Origin: UBA6522 sp965204155 | GTDB lineage: Bacteria; Pseudomonadota; Gammaproteobacteria; Steroidobacterales; Rariloculaceae | DNA length: 64,000 nt | Direction of reading: 5' to 3' | Assembly: GCA_965204155.1 (NCBI GenBank) | Contig: OZ241971.1 | Coordinates: 4,970,765-5,034,764 of the forward strand | In this document: positions 7,478 through 17,378 of the stretch, in pieces | How positions within the stretch are numbered: position 1 is the first letter of the stretch | Layout of the letters: every line of letters begins with the position of its first letter | Notes under the pieces: generated by a model | Database searches by the model: none | Told to the model about the DNA's origin: nothing | Seen by the model: the letters and a program-made list of their open reading frames with translations, nothing else | Program-made: the position numbers and the translations under genes

Positions 7478-9463
7478 TTATTCCCTTATCACGTAGTCCC
7501 AATGCAATCCTGCGTTCTGCAAGATCGCACGCAGATCGCTGTCCAACAGATATCCATACTCGATCAGGCCCATGGCCTCCTCCGCCACGAACCCCAGGTA
7601 CTGCTCACGACTCGTGTAACGTTCCTCCACCGAGAGCCGGGAGTCGCCGGCGGCCTCCCTGTCGCTTCGATTCCTCGATAGCGGGATGTATGAACCCTGG
7701 CTGGCAATGGGGCTGTAGGGGTTCCAACCGGCATGGGTCGCGAGGGGTACGGCGAGTTCGGGCGACCTGAGACCCGTGAGCTCGTTGCCCGTTTCGTCGA
7801 CCTGCGGTACCAGGAAGGGAAAGGGCGTATCTCCTTCAGGAGGCTCGTTTGCAATGATTCCCAGTGTTTCGAACTCTGGCCCATAGTCCAGCCGGTAGGC
7901 GCGACTGACGTCGACCGGACGCCGAACCCGCGGGATCTCCGGAAATTCAAGGTCCTCAAGCTCCACCAACGTCCCATCCGCAACCTGCGGATACCGGCTC
8001 TCCGGCGGCAACGTCCCGTCCCTCACCCAGGCATCAAGCTTCAAAAACAGCGACCTCAGAAACCACGTGTAGTCATTGTGATTCCCCACCCGCAGCCCGT
8101 CCGTACGATTCGCGGGAAACGCAGCAGGCACATGCTGCGTGCCCGCAAAGAAGTAAATCCTCGATGTATCGGCAGGCGGTAAGTCGGCTTGCCCATCAAC
8201 CGTCGTGTGAATCAACGCAGTTGGCAGCCGCCAATACTCAGTCGAGGTGTTCGTATAGAAAATCTTCGGCGTGGTTTCGGGAGACACGCCGGCCAGCAGA
8301 CTGTCCTCGACACCCGTCACAGGGTCCCTCTGCATCACATCCGAAAAAGGAAACTGATCCCCCGGATAGAAGTAGCTCGCATCCACCGCCCTCGACGGCT
8401 GAGCGAAGCGGTGATTGAAGCTACCTCGGGCATTGGACCCGGTGTGCGGCATCAGCCCGTCAAAAACCTTCCTCTGTTCCTCATCCGCATTGAATCCGTC
8501 GTGGACGTAGGTGCGCAGGTATCGCCCCGCCTGGGAATCGCCGAAAGCGATCGCCCGTTCGATGCTGCCCGCCGGGATACCAAGTGCGTCGGCGCCGCCG
8601 TACTTGAGCTGTGAGACGGCATCCCGCATCGCGGCCAGTCCCAGCCCTGCGATGGGCGGGTCCTGCGACACGAACACCGCTTCGTAGATTCGGCCCGGCT
8701 CGAAACCGCTGGAGAGATAGACGCGGGTCGGGTCCGCCACCATGCGGCCGTCCTCAAGGCGTCCGAACTGCCATGCGTCCCGGGGTATGACCGTACGCTC
8801 CCCTGCCGGAGCGTCCCTGACTGTCAGGGTGTTGCGGGGATCGTCGGGGTTCACCACGGCGTAAGGCATATGCCCTCGATCGCCCAGGGAATGATCGAAA
8901 GCCGGCTGCCGCACAACGAAGTCGCTGCGCACCAGGCCTTCGATGGGCTCGCCGCCATTCGTGGCAACCGGCACGTAGGCCCGCATCAGGTCCGGCTGCT
9001 CGGGCACGTCGAATTGCCATCCGACATAAAGGAGCGTGAAGCCGTGGCGCATGAGGAAGCCATCGCCGAAGTCCGCTTCGGTGCGCGGGTCGTTGGTCGC
9101 CGCGGTGGCGTTGAAATACCGAAGTATCCGCTTGCGGCCGCGATTCATCACGTCGAGAAACACGGTGCCGTTGCCCGCTTCGATGTCCCTGGGTTTCAGC
9201 AGGTAGAAGTCGGCCGAAAACTCGACGCGGCCCGCTCCGTTGAGCGGCGCGTAGTCGATGTCGCGAATGATCCGGTTGGCGCTGTTTTGCGGGTCGACCT
9301 CGAAATGGATTCGCCCCGCGAGACGTTCATAGGGACCGGCAAGGCCCCACGACCGGCCGCCGAGCACATCTTCGTGGACTTCCACATCGAAGCGGACCAC
9401 TTCGCCGCCGGCGGCAGATGCCAGCAGCAGGATCAGGCAAGGGATCTTGTTGGTGATCTTCAT
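7478..9463 (-). CDS. Secreted alpha/beta-hydrolase-domain protein (Abhydrolase_10 type)
   Basis: A 661-residue protein with a short signal peptide (about 1-19). It has the layout of the large 'alpha/beta hydrolase domain-containing' family: an N-terminal beta-rich half ('WGLAGPYERLAGRIHFEVDP', 'RVEFSADFYLLKP') and a C-terminal half with nucleophile elbow GDSQAG (Ser310), 'DGLMPHTGSNARGSFNHRFA' and 'YFFAGTQHVP', which may carry the catalytic His. Members are esterase-like with mostly unknown substrates. It stands alone, divergent from the small secreted protein at 9563. Confidence 0.8.
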   Translation of the reverse strand: MKITNKIPCLILLLASAAGGEVVRFDVEVHEDVLGGRSWGLAGPYERLAGRIHFEVDPQNSANRIIRDIDYAPLNGAGRVEFSADFYLLKPRDIEAGNGTVFLDVMNRGRKRILRYFNATAATNDPRTEADFGDGFLMRHGFTLLYVGWQFDVPEQPDLMRAYVPVATNGGEPIEGLVRSDFVVRQPAFDHSLGDRGHMPYAVVNPDDPRNTLTVRDAPAGERTVIPRDAWQFGRLEDGRMVADPTRVYLSSGFEPGRIYEAVFVSQDPPIAGLGLAAMRDAVSQLKYGGADALGIPAGSIERAIAFGDSQAGRYLRTYVHDGFNADEEQRKVFDGLMPHTGSNARGSFNHRFAQPSRAVDASYFYPGDQFPFSDVMQRDPVTGVEDSLLAGVSPETTPKIFYTNTSTEYWRLPTALIHTTVDGQADLPPADTSRIYFFAGTQHVPAAFPANRTDGLRVGNHNDYTWFLRSLFLKLDAWVRDGTLPPESRYPQVADGTLVELEDLEFPEIPRVRRPVDVSRAYRLDYGPEFETLGIIANEPPEGDTPFPFLVPQVDETGNELTGLRSPELAVPLATHAGWNPYSPIASQGSYIPLSRNRSDREAAGDSRLSVEERYTSREQYLGFVAEEAMGLIEYGYLLDSDLRAILQNAGLHWDYVIRE

Positions 9464-9562
9464 GGCATCTCCGACTATACCGCAGCACCCGGGTCCTCCG
9501 GTTCTTGTAGTATGTTGGCAATGAACACTCAGGTCGACCTGATCCTGGCAGCGAGGTTACCG

Positions 9563-10057
9563 ATGTACGCGAATATAAAATTTATTGCCCTGGCGGCTCT
9601 GGTTACTGCGGTCTGCTCGCAGCCTGCTACCGTAACCGCGCAGACTGACGCCGCCGCATCCTCCGTCCCCGCAGACATCGCGGCGCTGGTTTCGGCCGCC
9701 GTGCCCGACATCGCCATCACGGGCGGGGACCTCAATGCCTCCGGTAACCAGTTCGAGGTCACCGGCACGTTGCCGAACGGCGACGAGATCGAGGTCGATA
9801 TGGTGCAGTCGAACGGCGCGTGGACGGTGGATGAGGTGCAGCGCGATATCGAGTGGTCGACCGTGCCGGAGCCGGTCCGCGCCGCGGCCGCCGCCGTGCC
9901 GGACTCGTTCGAGCCGATCCGCGTCATCGAAAGCACGCAGGCGGCGGACGGCTCGATCGTCTTTGAACTGTTCCGGGCAACGGCGGATGGAAGCCCTTCC
10001 CGGGGACCGGCCATGGAAGTGCGCTGGCACGAAGGGAGTGCGGAGGTGATGCCTTGA
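9563..10057 (+). CDS. Small secreted protein, unrecognised
   Basis: A 164-residue protein with a clear signal peptide (MYANIKFIALAALVTAVCSQ...VTA). The mature part is acidic: 'VPDIAITGGDLNASGNQFEV', 'PNGDEIEVDMVQSNGAWTVD', 'VPEPVRAAAAAVPDSF', and a Glu-rich end. It resembles small periplasmic proteins that bind peptides or pilot enzymes, but I do not recognise a family. The start was chosen for GCGAGG six bases upstream; an earlier in-frame ATG at 9521 lacks one. Confidence 0.6.
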   Translation: MYANIKFIALAALVTAVCSQPATVTAQTDAAASSVPADIAALVSAAVPDIAITGGDLNASGNQFEVTGTLPNGDEIEVDMVQSNGAWTVDEVQRDIEWSTVPEPVRAAAAAVPDSFEPIRVIESTQAADGSIVFELFRATADGSPSRGPAMEVRWHEGSAEVMP

Positions 10058-10245
10058 ACGCCGGTGCAAACATCAGCGAGCCTGACTCCGCACGGCCGTG
10101 CCGAAAAGGCGGTTGAGGAGACAGGCCGCCGGCATCCAGTCTGTACGGTAGACGCTCTTGAGGAATCTTCACTGACGCTCGGCGGCAGGGGTTGTACCCT
10201 TGGATTCGATAGGTGCGTACGCCATTGAAGCCGAGGGAACCTGCC

Positions 10246-11451
10246 ATGAAGAAAGCCTTCCCCACGTTCCTGACACTGGCCGCCGTCCTTGTACTGGTAT
10301 TCGGTTTCGTGGAGCTGAGCGAAGGACAGATGGGCGGCAGAGACCGCGACCGGAATCGCTTCGAAGGACCCATCGCGGACTTCCCGCTAACCGCCCTGCC
10401 CCGGGATATCACCGCGCCTCCGGAAAATCCCCAAACCCCGCAAAAGATAGAGTTGGGCAGACTGCTCTTTTGGGACCCGATCCTCTCCGGAAACCAGCGG
10501 GTCGCGTGCGCCACCTGTCATCACCCGGATTTCGGCTATGCCGAGGATCTGGACCTCTCCATCGGCGTGGACGGAGACGGGCTGGGCGGCGACCGCCGTT
10601 TCGTGTCCGAGGATCCGATTCCCTTCGTCAAGCGCAACAGTCAGACGATTCTGAACACAGCTTTCAACGGCATCGATCCGGACGGGGAATACGATCCCGC
10701 TGCAGCACCCATGTTCTGGGACGATCGCGCACGGGGCCTCGAGGCGCAGTCGCTGTTGCCGATCCTCACGTTCGAGGAAATGCGCGGGCATGCCTACCCC
10801 GAGGAAGACGCCGTCGACGCCGTTGTCGCACGCCTTCAGGCTAACCGTGAATACCGCGCACTGTTCGCAGAGGCGTTTGAAGGCGAAAACACCGTGAGCG
10901 CCGAGAATCTCGGCAAGGCGCTGGCCGCATTTCAGCGCAGCCTGATAGCGAACAATTCACCCTACGACCGCTACGTGCGGGGTGACGCCAGCGCCATGAC
11001 CCGCCTACAGATTCAGGGTATGCGGCGATTCGAGCAGGTAGGCTGCATCAATTGCCACAACGGGCCGATGTTTTCCGATTTCAAGCTCCACGTACTGGGC
11101 ATTCGCGACAACAGGCTGCTCACGGAATCGGATAAGGGCGCCGTCGATCAGCCATACGCCTTTCGGACGCCATCGCTTCGAAACCTGGCCTATACGGCGC
11201 CCTACATGCACAACGGCCTGTTCGCGACACTCGAGGACGTCGTCGAATTCTATGACGATGTCGGGGATCGCGATGAGAGGAACGTGAACCTGGAACGTAA
11301 CCAGGTGGACCCGCTCACCCGGACCCTGGACGATCCCGACGACCATGAGCGAGAACTGCTCGCGTTCCTCAACGCCCTGAACGACGACGATTTCGACCGG
11401 AGGATTCCGGACCGGGTCCCCAGCGGACTCAATCCCGGGGGCGAAATCTGA
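10246..11451 (+). CDS. Periplasmic di-haem cytochrome c peroxidase (CcpA/MauG family)
   Basis: A 401-residue protein with a signal peptide or anchor (residues 1-27) and two c-type haem sites, CATCH (88-92) and CINCH (267-271), each in the family context ('LGRLLFWDPILSGNQRVACA'; 'GMRRFEQVGCINCHNGPMFS'). Also present are 'FWDDRARGLEAQ' and the C-terminal 'FRTPSLRNLAYTAPYMHNG' typical of bacterial di-haem peroxidases. It would reduce hydrogen peroxide using electrons from a cytochrome, or oxidise a partner as MauG does. Which of the two cannot be told from neighbours. Confidence 0.9.
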   Translation: MKKAFPTFLTLAAVLVLVFGFVELSEGQMGGRDRDRNRFEGPIADFPLTALPRDITAPPENPQTPQKIELGRLLFWDPILSGNQRVACATCHHPDFGYAEDLDLSIGVDGDGLGGDRRFVSEDPIPFVKRNSQTILNTAFNGIDPDGEYDPAAAPMFWDDRARGLEAQSLLPILTFEEMRGHAYPEEDAVDAVVARLQANREYRALFAEAFEGENTVSAENLGKALAAFQRSLIANNSPYDRYVRGDASAMTRLQIQGMRRFEQVGCINCHNGPMFSDFKLHVLGIRDNRLLTESDKGAVDQPYAFRTPSLRNLAYTAPYMHNGLFATLEDVVEFYDDVGDRDERNVNLERNQVDPLTRTLDDPDDHERELLAFLNALNDDDFDRRIPDRVPSGLNPGGEI

Positions 11452-11505
11452 GTGCGATGATGTCTGCCTTGCGACCCTGGTCGCGCGACGTCAGGCCATA
11501 GTCGA

Positions 11506-12540
11506 TTATCGATAAACCGAATCCTCGGTGTCCCGAGTTTCGCACTCGAATCGTTCGCCTTCTTCGAAGCCCGGCAGTACCTCATCGCCGGGCTCGTAGA
11601 CCCAGCGGTGATCCCAGATTGCGGGCTCCACCAGGTACTCCGGATCCGTGATGATGATTTCGTATCTGAGCTCGGTCTCGTCCTCGCTCATCGTGTAGCG
11701 TTCGAGCATCGAGACGTTCTCGCTCATGGGCCTGCCGTCCTGATCGAGGTACGGCCAGTTGAACTGCGTCGTTTCGACGACGAGTGTATTTCCCTCCAGG
11801 CGCCCGACCGAGTACCCGAGATGACTGGGCGCCTGAGTCTGGCCGCGCGCCTCTTCAGTCATGTGAAACACGCGCTGCTGATCCCATTCCTCGATCCGCT
11901 GGACGATCCGGTCACCCTCGTCGATCAGCTCTATGGGATAGGGATTCAGGATGGCGTTGGGCATACCCGGCGGTATGCACTGGAGACTCGGGTCGTCGGT
12001 TCTCGCGTCGTAAGCGTCCAGCGCCGCCTGGGCTGCAGGTGTCAGCACGAACGGGTTGCGGAGCCTGTATCGGGTTTCAAAACTCCATACCTTGAACAGG
12101 CCCGTGCCGGCAGCTTCGGCCGCGCTGCCCCGCTCTCTTCCGCCCTCCAACGGTGATTCCGGTCCCAGGCGCACCTCCTCGCCGCCAGGCAACAGCAGAT
12201 GAGAAGGAGCACCGCCGAATATCATGCGTTCGCCTCGCCGCGAGGCTCTCCCGATATACCTGACGCGATCGCCAACTTCCACGGTGTTTCGGTAGAAGCC
12301 CCTTCGTACAAGTGCGCTGGTCGGACTGCCTTCCGTTACCCATTCTTCGACCAAACCGTCGGCATTCACCACTTCGATCGTGAAACCGGTATGCGGATTT
12401 CTCCAGAAGACTTCGGTGACGATCCCCTCGATCTCCGTTGTCCTGTTTTCGTCGTAGAACGCTACTACGGAATGGTGTCCCATCGCCGGCGAAGCGAGCA
12501 TTGGCAGGGTGAGAAAAATAGTAGCTGGTCTCATGATCAT
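11506..12540 (-). CDS. Secreted AHH/NPH-family protein (DUF6152-like), full-length
   Basis: A 344-residue protein. Signal peptide MIMRPATIFLTLPMLASPAMG, then His22-His23. N-terminal module 'EIEGIVTEVFWRNPHTGFTI' with NPH at 48-50. 'SHLLLPGGEEVRLG' lies in the middle and the C-terminal module has 'SVGRLEGNTLVVETTQFNWP' followed by a final 'ERFECETRD'. An internal ATG two codons in is an alternative start. Same strand and 125 bp downstream of another copy (12666-13724), so the pair may be an old tandem duplication. Confidence 0.78.
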   Translation of the reverse strand: MIMRPATIFLTLPMLASPAMGHHSVVAFYDENRTTEIEGIVTEVFWRNPHTGFTIEVVNADGLVEEWVTEGSPTSALVRRGFYRNTVEVGDRVRYIGRASRRGERMIFGGAPSHLLLPGGEEVRLGPESPLEGGRERGSAAEAAGTGLFKVWSFETRYRLRNPFVLTPAAQAALDAYDARTDDPSLQCIPPGMPNAILNPYPIELIDEGDRIVQRIEEWDQQRVFHMTEEARGQTQAPSHLGYSVGRLEGNTLVVETTQFNWPYLDQDGRPMSENVSMLERYTMSEDETELRYEIIITDPEYLVEPAIWDHRWVYEPGDEVLPGFEEGERFECETRDTEDSVYR

Positions 12541-12665
12541 CTCAAGCAGTTGCCCAACCGGGAAAAACAAAAATATACCTGAATCGCGGAGAATTCGATC
12601 CGGACGTATCCGGCCGGTGGGACCAGAACCCCGATGCCACCGGATCGTTCGATCGGCGTCAAACG

Positions 12666-13724
12666 CTACCCGTCTTCCCACTCGGGAATGCAGTCGAACT
12701 CGAACAGGTCTACCCCCGGGATCCATCTGCGGGGCATCGTAAGCGTCACGGGCTCGGCGAACATCACCGGGTCCGTGATGGTGAACGTGTAGTCCAGCCA
12801 CTCCCCGTTTTCCCGGGTCGAGAAGCGTTCCACGTAGGTCGCCTGGTCCGACTGCGGTGTCGTTCCCTCGTCGAATGTGGGGTGATTGACGTGACTGGTA
12901 TTCACGACCAGCACGTCCCCTTCCCAGTGTCCCACCGAGTGGCCGACGTTCGACCAGGCCGGTTCCGGTGCCGTCTCCGGGTCCATGTAGATGTCGCGAT
13001 GGGTGTTGTACTGCTCGGTCCAGATGTGGATTCGATCGCCGTGATCGGAGATCCGGATTCTGGAACGTTCGAACATCGTCGTGGGCATGCCCGTCCGGCA
13101 CTGCAGCTCGAGCGCTTCCGAGCCGTCCTGGGCCATGGTTGCCGCGACCTCGCGCCCCCGCTCCGAGAGGTAGGGCTGGTACTCGGACGTTCGCGGCTGC
13201 GGCGCCTGGCGAATGCTCCACGTGCGGAAGATGCCATTTGCACTGCGCCTGTCCTCTTCGATCCTGGCGGCAGACGGGACGAGAGCATCGGCTGTCATTT
13301 CCTCCCCCCAGCGCACGGACGCACCCGCCATTCCGCCCACGTGTTCCAGCCCGTTGGGCAGCAACAGGTTGGTCAGGCCGATGGACCTGGGGTCGCGCCT
13401 CGAGACGAACCCCGCCGCCCTGACGTAATCGCCGACCAGCAGGAAGTCGTCCTGAGTGATGCCCGCTCGGAGAAAGGTCGTCGGGCTGGAGCCGGCTTCG
13501 AGCTCCCAGATCTCTCCGTCGGCATCCTCCATCCGGTACCGGACATGGGGGGCACGCCAGAAGACTTCGGTGACGACGCCCTCGACCTCCAGGGGCTCCT
13601 CCGGGTTCTCGGCCAGGTAGAGCGCGTTGTTGGTGACGCCGCCGTGGTGCGCGTTGACCGCCACCGCAAGGAAGACGCTGGCGAAGGGCCAGACGACGAA
13701 ACGAATTGTCTTTGGTAATGCCAT
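12666..13724 (-). CDS. Secreted AHH/NPH-family protein (DUF6152-like), full-length
   Basis: A 352-residue protein. Signal peptide ends ...AVAVNA, giving mature His26-His27. In the N-terminal module the usual NPH is APH ('EVFWRAPHVRYRM'), a single Asn-to-Ala change. 'RRDPRSIGLTNLLLPNGLEH' and the C-terminal 'VGHWEGDVLVVNTSHVNHPT' follow the family closely and resemble the copy at 6291. Shine-Dalgarno AGGAG lies about 10 bp before the chosen ATG, and upstream codons do not encode a better signal peptide. Confidence 0.78.
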   Translation of the reverse strand: MALPKTIRFVVWPFASVFLAVAVNAHHGGVTNNALYLAENPEEPLEVEGVVTEVFWRAPHVRYRMEDADGEIWELEAGSSPTTFLRAGITQDDFLLVGDYVRAAGFVSRRDPRSIGLTNLLLPNGLEHVGGMAGASVRWGEEMTADALVPSAARIEEDRRSANGIFRTWSIRQAPQPRTSEYQPYLSERGREVAATMAQDGSEALELQCRTGMPTTMFERSRIRISDHGDRIHIWTEQYNTHRDIYMDPETAPEPAWSNVGHSVGHWEGDVLVVNTSHVNHPTFDEGTTPQSDQATYVERFSTRENGEWLDYTFTITDPVMFAEPVTLTMPRRWIPGVDLFEFDCIPEWEDG

Positions 13725-13834
13725 TATTCTTGTACTCCTGAATCTCCAGTTTACCTGACGGCTCGTGTGTACTGACAGCCTTGCCGAAAGTGCATATGAT
13801 CCTGAATTCACGGGGATGGAAGCGGAGAAAAAAC

Positions 13835-14956
13835 ATGTTTGACGAACGAATAAAGTTGGCTGCTCTGGGTTCTTTCGTTTTTCTCGTCGGCGCAGGCTCG
13901 GTCGTCGGCAATATCATCACCGGCGAAGGCCTTCCCAATCCGAATCCGGTGCTCACCAACCAATGGGGCGAACTGCCCTCCGGTCGGACCTGGGGGCACA
14001 CGGCCGGTATCGATATCGATCCCACCGATGGTCATGTCTGGGCCTATGAGCGCTGCGGATCCGCTGCCGGCATGGCTGCCGGCGGGCCTATAAACTGCGA
14101 TACGAATCCGGTCGATCCGATATTCAAGTTCGATCGCAACACAGGGGAAGTGCTGGCCAATTTCGGTGCGGGCATTTTCACAATTCCCCACGGAATCCAT
14201 GCGGACCATGACGGCAATGTGTGGGTCACCGACTTCGCCACCAACGCCGACGGCACCAAGGGCCAGCAGGTGCACAAGTTCAGTCCCGACGGCGAGCTGT
14301 TGATGAGCCTGGGCGTCGCGGGGCAGTCGGGTACCGACGGCGCCCACTTCAATCAACCGAACGACGTGGTCGTCGCGGCAGACGGCAGTATTTTCGTATC
14401 CGACGGCCACAACGGCCAGGGCATGACGACGGCTGACGCGGTCGAAGAAGGCCGGCAGGCGGGTCAGACAGGACGCATCATGAAGTTCGCGCCCGACGGC
14501 ACCTTCATCACGCAGTGGGGGCAGCTTGGGACCGCCCATGGCGAATTTCGCACGCCCCATGCACTGGAGATCGATTCGCAGGATCGCCTCTGGGTAGCGG
14601 ATCGCGGCAACCATCGCCTGGAGATATTCGACCTGGACGGCAACTACCTGGAATCCCGCTACAGCTACGGACGCATCAGCGGCATCTTCATTACCGACGA
14701 CGACATGGTCTACGCGATCGACTCCGAGTCCAACCCGTACAACCACATCAACTGGATCGCAGGCGTGCGCATCGGCCCGCTGGACGAAGATCGAATCGTT
14801 GCCTTTATTCCGGGCTATCCCACCGCGACCCGTGGCTATCAATCCACCGCGGGTGAGGGAGTGGCGGTGGCCGGCGACGGCACGGTTTTCGTCGCGGAGG
14901 GGCCTGCCTCGATACCCATTGCCGAGGGTGCCTTCAGCCGGTATGGCGCAGAGTAG
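13835..14956 (+). CDS. Secreted NHL-repeat beta-propeller protein
   Basis: A 373-residue protein with a signal peptide or anchor at 1-25. It carries successive NHL-type blades: 'IPHGIHADHDGNVWVTDFAT', 'NQPNDVVVAADGSIFVSDGH', 'FRTPHALEIDSQDRLWVADR' followed by 'GNHRLEIFDLDGNYL'. The pattern matches six-bladed propellers such as the peptidyl-alpha-hydroxyglycine lyase-like family, which bind small substrates and metals, but no specific active site is proven. Start chosen by GGAAGCGGAG upstream. Its 3' end overlaps a scrap of the AHH family. Confidence 0.75.
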   Translation: MFDERIKLAALGSFVFLVGAGSVVGNIITGEGLPNPNPVLTNQWGELPSGRTWGHTAGIDIDPTDGHVWAYERCGSAAGMAAGGPINCDTNPVDPIFKFDRNTGEVLANFGAGIFTIPHGIHADHDGNVWVTDFATNADGTKGQQVHKFSPDGELLMSLGVAGQSGTDGAHFNQPNDVVVAADGSIFVSDGHNGQGMTTADAVEEGRQAGQTGRIMKFAPDGTFITQWGQLGTAHGEFRTPHALEIDSQDRLWVADRGNHRLEIFDLDGNYLESRYSYGRISGIFITDDDMVYAIDSESNPYNHINWIAGVRIGPLDEDRIVAFIPGYPTATRGYQSTAGEGVAVAGDGTVFVAEGPASIPIAEGAFSRYGAE

Positions 14957-15066
14957 CAGTCAGAGAGAACACCTGAGCGTTTCCGACTGTTACGACAGCC
15001 GGGTCGCGGAAGTCCGGGGCGTGCTGACCGACGTGAGATGGCGCAATCCGCATGTCGGCATCGGCC
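14943..15066 (+). pseudogene. Fragment of an AHH/NPH-family gene
   Basis: Overlapping the NHL gene's end in another frame are about 40 codons that include 'SRVAEVRGVLTDVRWRNPHV', a clear piece of the family's N-terminal module with WRNPH. There is no signal peptide and the similarity stops at about 15066, where the opposite-strand MBL gene begins. It is a scar of a lost copy. Confidence 0.55.
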
Positions 15067-15082
15067 AAAGGACAATCCCTTT

Positions 15083-16042
15083 TTATTCCGGCAACCCGAA
15101 TTCGCCGATGGGATAGCCGATGGGATACAGGCTCTGGTAGTTGCCCGGCGAGTCGTCGTAGTTTGGCTCCCTCCAGCGGTACATGTTGTCCCACATGGAG
15201 ATGATGTTCGTGCGGCGCCAGGTTGCCATGTTCAGGTAGTCGGCGAAATCGTCCATCGTGACGCGCTCGATGATTTGCTCGATGCTCGCGCCTTGCACCA
15301 TTTCATTCAGCACGCGGTCTCTGAGCGCCACCACATAGTCTCGAAAGTCCAGAAAACCCTGTTGTGTGGTGGGTCCGGCATGCCCGGGTATCACGATGTC
15401 GACGTCGTCCAGCCTGGCCAGCACGCCGAGCGTTTCGATCAGGTTCTCGACATGGGCATCTCGAAAATCAGGCAATGCGACCGCCCTCTCCCCCCACACG
15501 ATATCGGGCGCGATGAGAACCCCCTCCTCCGGGAGGTGGATCTGAATGAGGTTATTGCTGTGCGTATGCCCGAAGTGGTAGAGAGACAGCGTCTTTCCAC
15601 CCAGGTGAATTTCCATCTGCTCTTCGAATACGACATCGGGAATCGAGGTGTTCCGGCCTTCCCGGACTATGTGCTCCCTCGCGCTCGCGTGCGAAACGGT
15701 AACCGCGGTGTCATCGAAGACCTGCAGCCCGCAAATGTGATCCTCGTGATCATGGCTCAGGATGACGTACTTGACGGGCACATCGTAGCGCCTGCCCAGT
15801 TCCGCCTTGAGCCATTCCGGGTTGCCTTCGCCGCGACACGTGCCGTCAATTACGGCAAGGCCTTCATCCGTGACAATGACGACGCTGTTTGTAGCACCGG
15901 GCCGATGCACCGTACGAAAAACGCTGTCGGTGATCCGGACCAACCTCGGAGATCCGTCCCCGGCGTCCTGGGACGCTGCATGCTGGAAGAAAAACGCCGC
16001 AATCAAGAGCATTAGACCAGGACTTACTCTCCGCTGTTTCAT
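15083..16042 (-). CDS. Secreted MBL-fold metallo-hydrolase
   Basis: A 319-residue protein with a signal peptide (MKQRRVSPGLMLLIAAFFFQ..., cut near residue 24). It has the metallo-beta-lactamase zinc motif 'ILSHDHEDHICGLQVFDD' (HxHxDH), a downstream 'HFGHTHSNNLIQIHLPEE', 'IAPDIVWGE' and the late 'VIPGHAGPTT' histidine. This points to a two-metal hydrolase of class B beta-lactamase or quorum-lactonase type. Start chosen by GGAGAAGG before the ATG. Substrate unknown. Confidence 0.82.
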   Translation of the reverse strand: MKQRRVSPGLMLLIAAFFFQHAASQDAGDGSPRLVRITDSVFRTVHRPGATNSVVIVTDEGLAVIDGTCRGEGNPEWLKAELGRRYDVPVKYVILSHDHEDHICGLQVFDDTAVTVSHASAREHIVREGRNTSIPDVVFEEQMEIHLGGKTLSLYHFGHTHSNNLIQIHLPEEGVLIAPDIVWGERAVALPDFRDAHVENLIETLGVLARLDDVDIVIPGHAGPTTQQGFLDFRDYVVALRDRVLNEMVQGASIEQIIERVTMDDFADYLNMATWRRTNIISMWDNMYRWREPNYDDSPGNYQSLYPIGYPIGEFGLPE

Positions 16043-16262
16043 TCGCCTTCTCCGCGAGTTCTGAAATTTCTCCTGCCACCTTGTTCCTACGCTAATCACA
16101 AGTCAATGGAGAGTGCGATTGGCGGTTCCGCGCCGCTGAGACAGCGCACCCGATTGCGCAATCCCTGATAGAATCGGGAGATTAGGCCAGTTGGGGGGAC
16201 CAGGGGTTGGCCTGCCGCCGGCAACCGCTCCCCGGTGCGAACCTCGCCGCGAGGAGATCGTC

Positions 16263-17321
16263 ATGAGAGCAAGAATCGCCCTGATTCCCATTCTGGGACT
16301 CGTCGTTTCCATCGGCTGGACGAACGGGGCCAACATCGCCTCGGACATGGCGGAGTATGCGCGAGAGTTTCTGCGCTCCCTCCACTTTGAGAGCCGGGAA
16401 ATGGCGAACCTCGCTTTCGACGACGAGAACCGCTACGACTGGCACTACATCCCCAGGATGGGCGAGCGACAGGGCATTCCCTACAAGTCAATGACGGTCC
16501 CTCAGAGCCAGCTCGGTCATCGCCTGATGAGCACGGCGCTCAGCCATGAGGGTATGTCCAAGGCGCTGGGCGTGATGTACCTGGACCAGATTCTGTGGGA
16601 GATCGAGCAAACCGAAATGCGCGACTCCGAACTCTACTACGTCACCGTCTTTGGCGATCCCTCCGACGAGGGCAACTGGGGATGGCGCGTGGAGGGGCAT
16701 CACCTCTCGTTGAATATCACCATCCGGGATGGTGAGGTGATTTCCACCTCGCCGATGTTCATGGGCGCGAATCCTGCGCGCATCCGGGATGGGGCCCAGG
16801 AGGGGATGGAGGTGCTGGAAGGCGAGCAGGAACTGGCCAGGCGCCTCCTGCACATGTTCGACGACCAACAGCGAGAGGTTGTCGTCTATGCAAACAGGCC
16901 ACCCGTGGACATCGAGACACGCGAGATCGTGCAGGTTGAGCCCGGGCCGCCGCGCGGGCTCTCGGTCCGCGAGATGTCCGAAACCCAGGCCGGTCTACTG
17001 ATGCAACTGGTCGAGGAATATGCCTACAGAATTCGCCCGGAACTCGCCGATGCGGAGATGGCGGAAATCCGCAGAGCCGGCGTGGAAGAGATTCACTTCG
17101 GCTGGGCCGGAGGCGACGAGTTCGGCGAGCCCCATTACTATCGGATTCAGGGACCCACGTTCCTCATTGAATACGACAACCGGCAAAACGGCGCGAATCA
17201 CATCCACTCGGTGTGGCGGGACCTGACCGGAGATTTTGGCCAGGATCTGCTCGCTCAGCACTACTCGCTGAGTCCACATCACAATAACCAGAACAGGTAT
17301 GCGTTCGCGGGCACTCGATAG
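16263..17321 (+). CDS. Secreted DUF3500-family protein
   Basis: A 352-residue protein with a signal peptide (about 1-23). It matches DUF3500 in order: 'DWHYIPRMGERQGIPYKSM', 'STALSHEGMSKALGVMYLDQ', 'ELYYVTVFGDP', 'NWGWRVEGHHLSLNITIRDG' with the conserved GHHLS, and 'FMGANPARIRDG'. The end has 'HYYRIQGPTFLIEYDNRQNG' and 'NHIHSVWRDLTGDFG'. The family is abundant in heterotrophic bacteria; no activity is established, but the conserved histidines suggest metal binding. GAGGAG precedes the ATG. Confidence 0.85.
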   Translation: MRARIALIPILGLVVSIGWTNGANIASDMAEYAREFLRSLHFESREMANLAFDDENRYDWHYIPRMGERQGIPYKSMTVPQSQLGHRLMSTALSHEGMSKALGVMYLDQILWEIEQTEMRDSELYYVTVFGDPSDEGNWGWRVEGHHLSLNITIRDGEVISTSPMFMGANPARIRDGAQEGMEVLEGEQELARRLLHMFDDQQREVVVYANRPPVDIETREIVQVEPGPPRGLSVREMSETQAGLLMQLVEEYAYRIRPELADAEMAEIRRAGVEEIHFGWAGGDEFGEPHYYRIQGPTFLIEYDNRQNGANHIHSVWRDLTGDFGQDLLAQHYSLSPHHNNQNRYAFAGTR

Positions 17322-17378
17322 GTTTCAAACAGGCATCGTCAGGATAGCTGGCAAACGAAGTCTGCCGTAAATGGCTGC

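Noticed and set aside
12541..14025. Upstream extension of the 11506 gene to 839 residues
   Set aside because: The extra part runs antisense through another family member and is low-complexity; the signal peptide at 12540 fixes the start.
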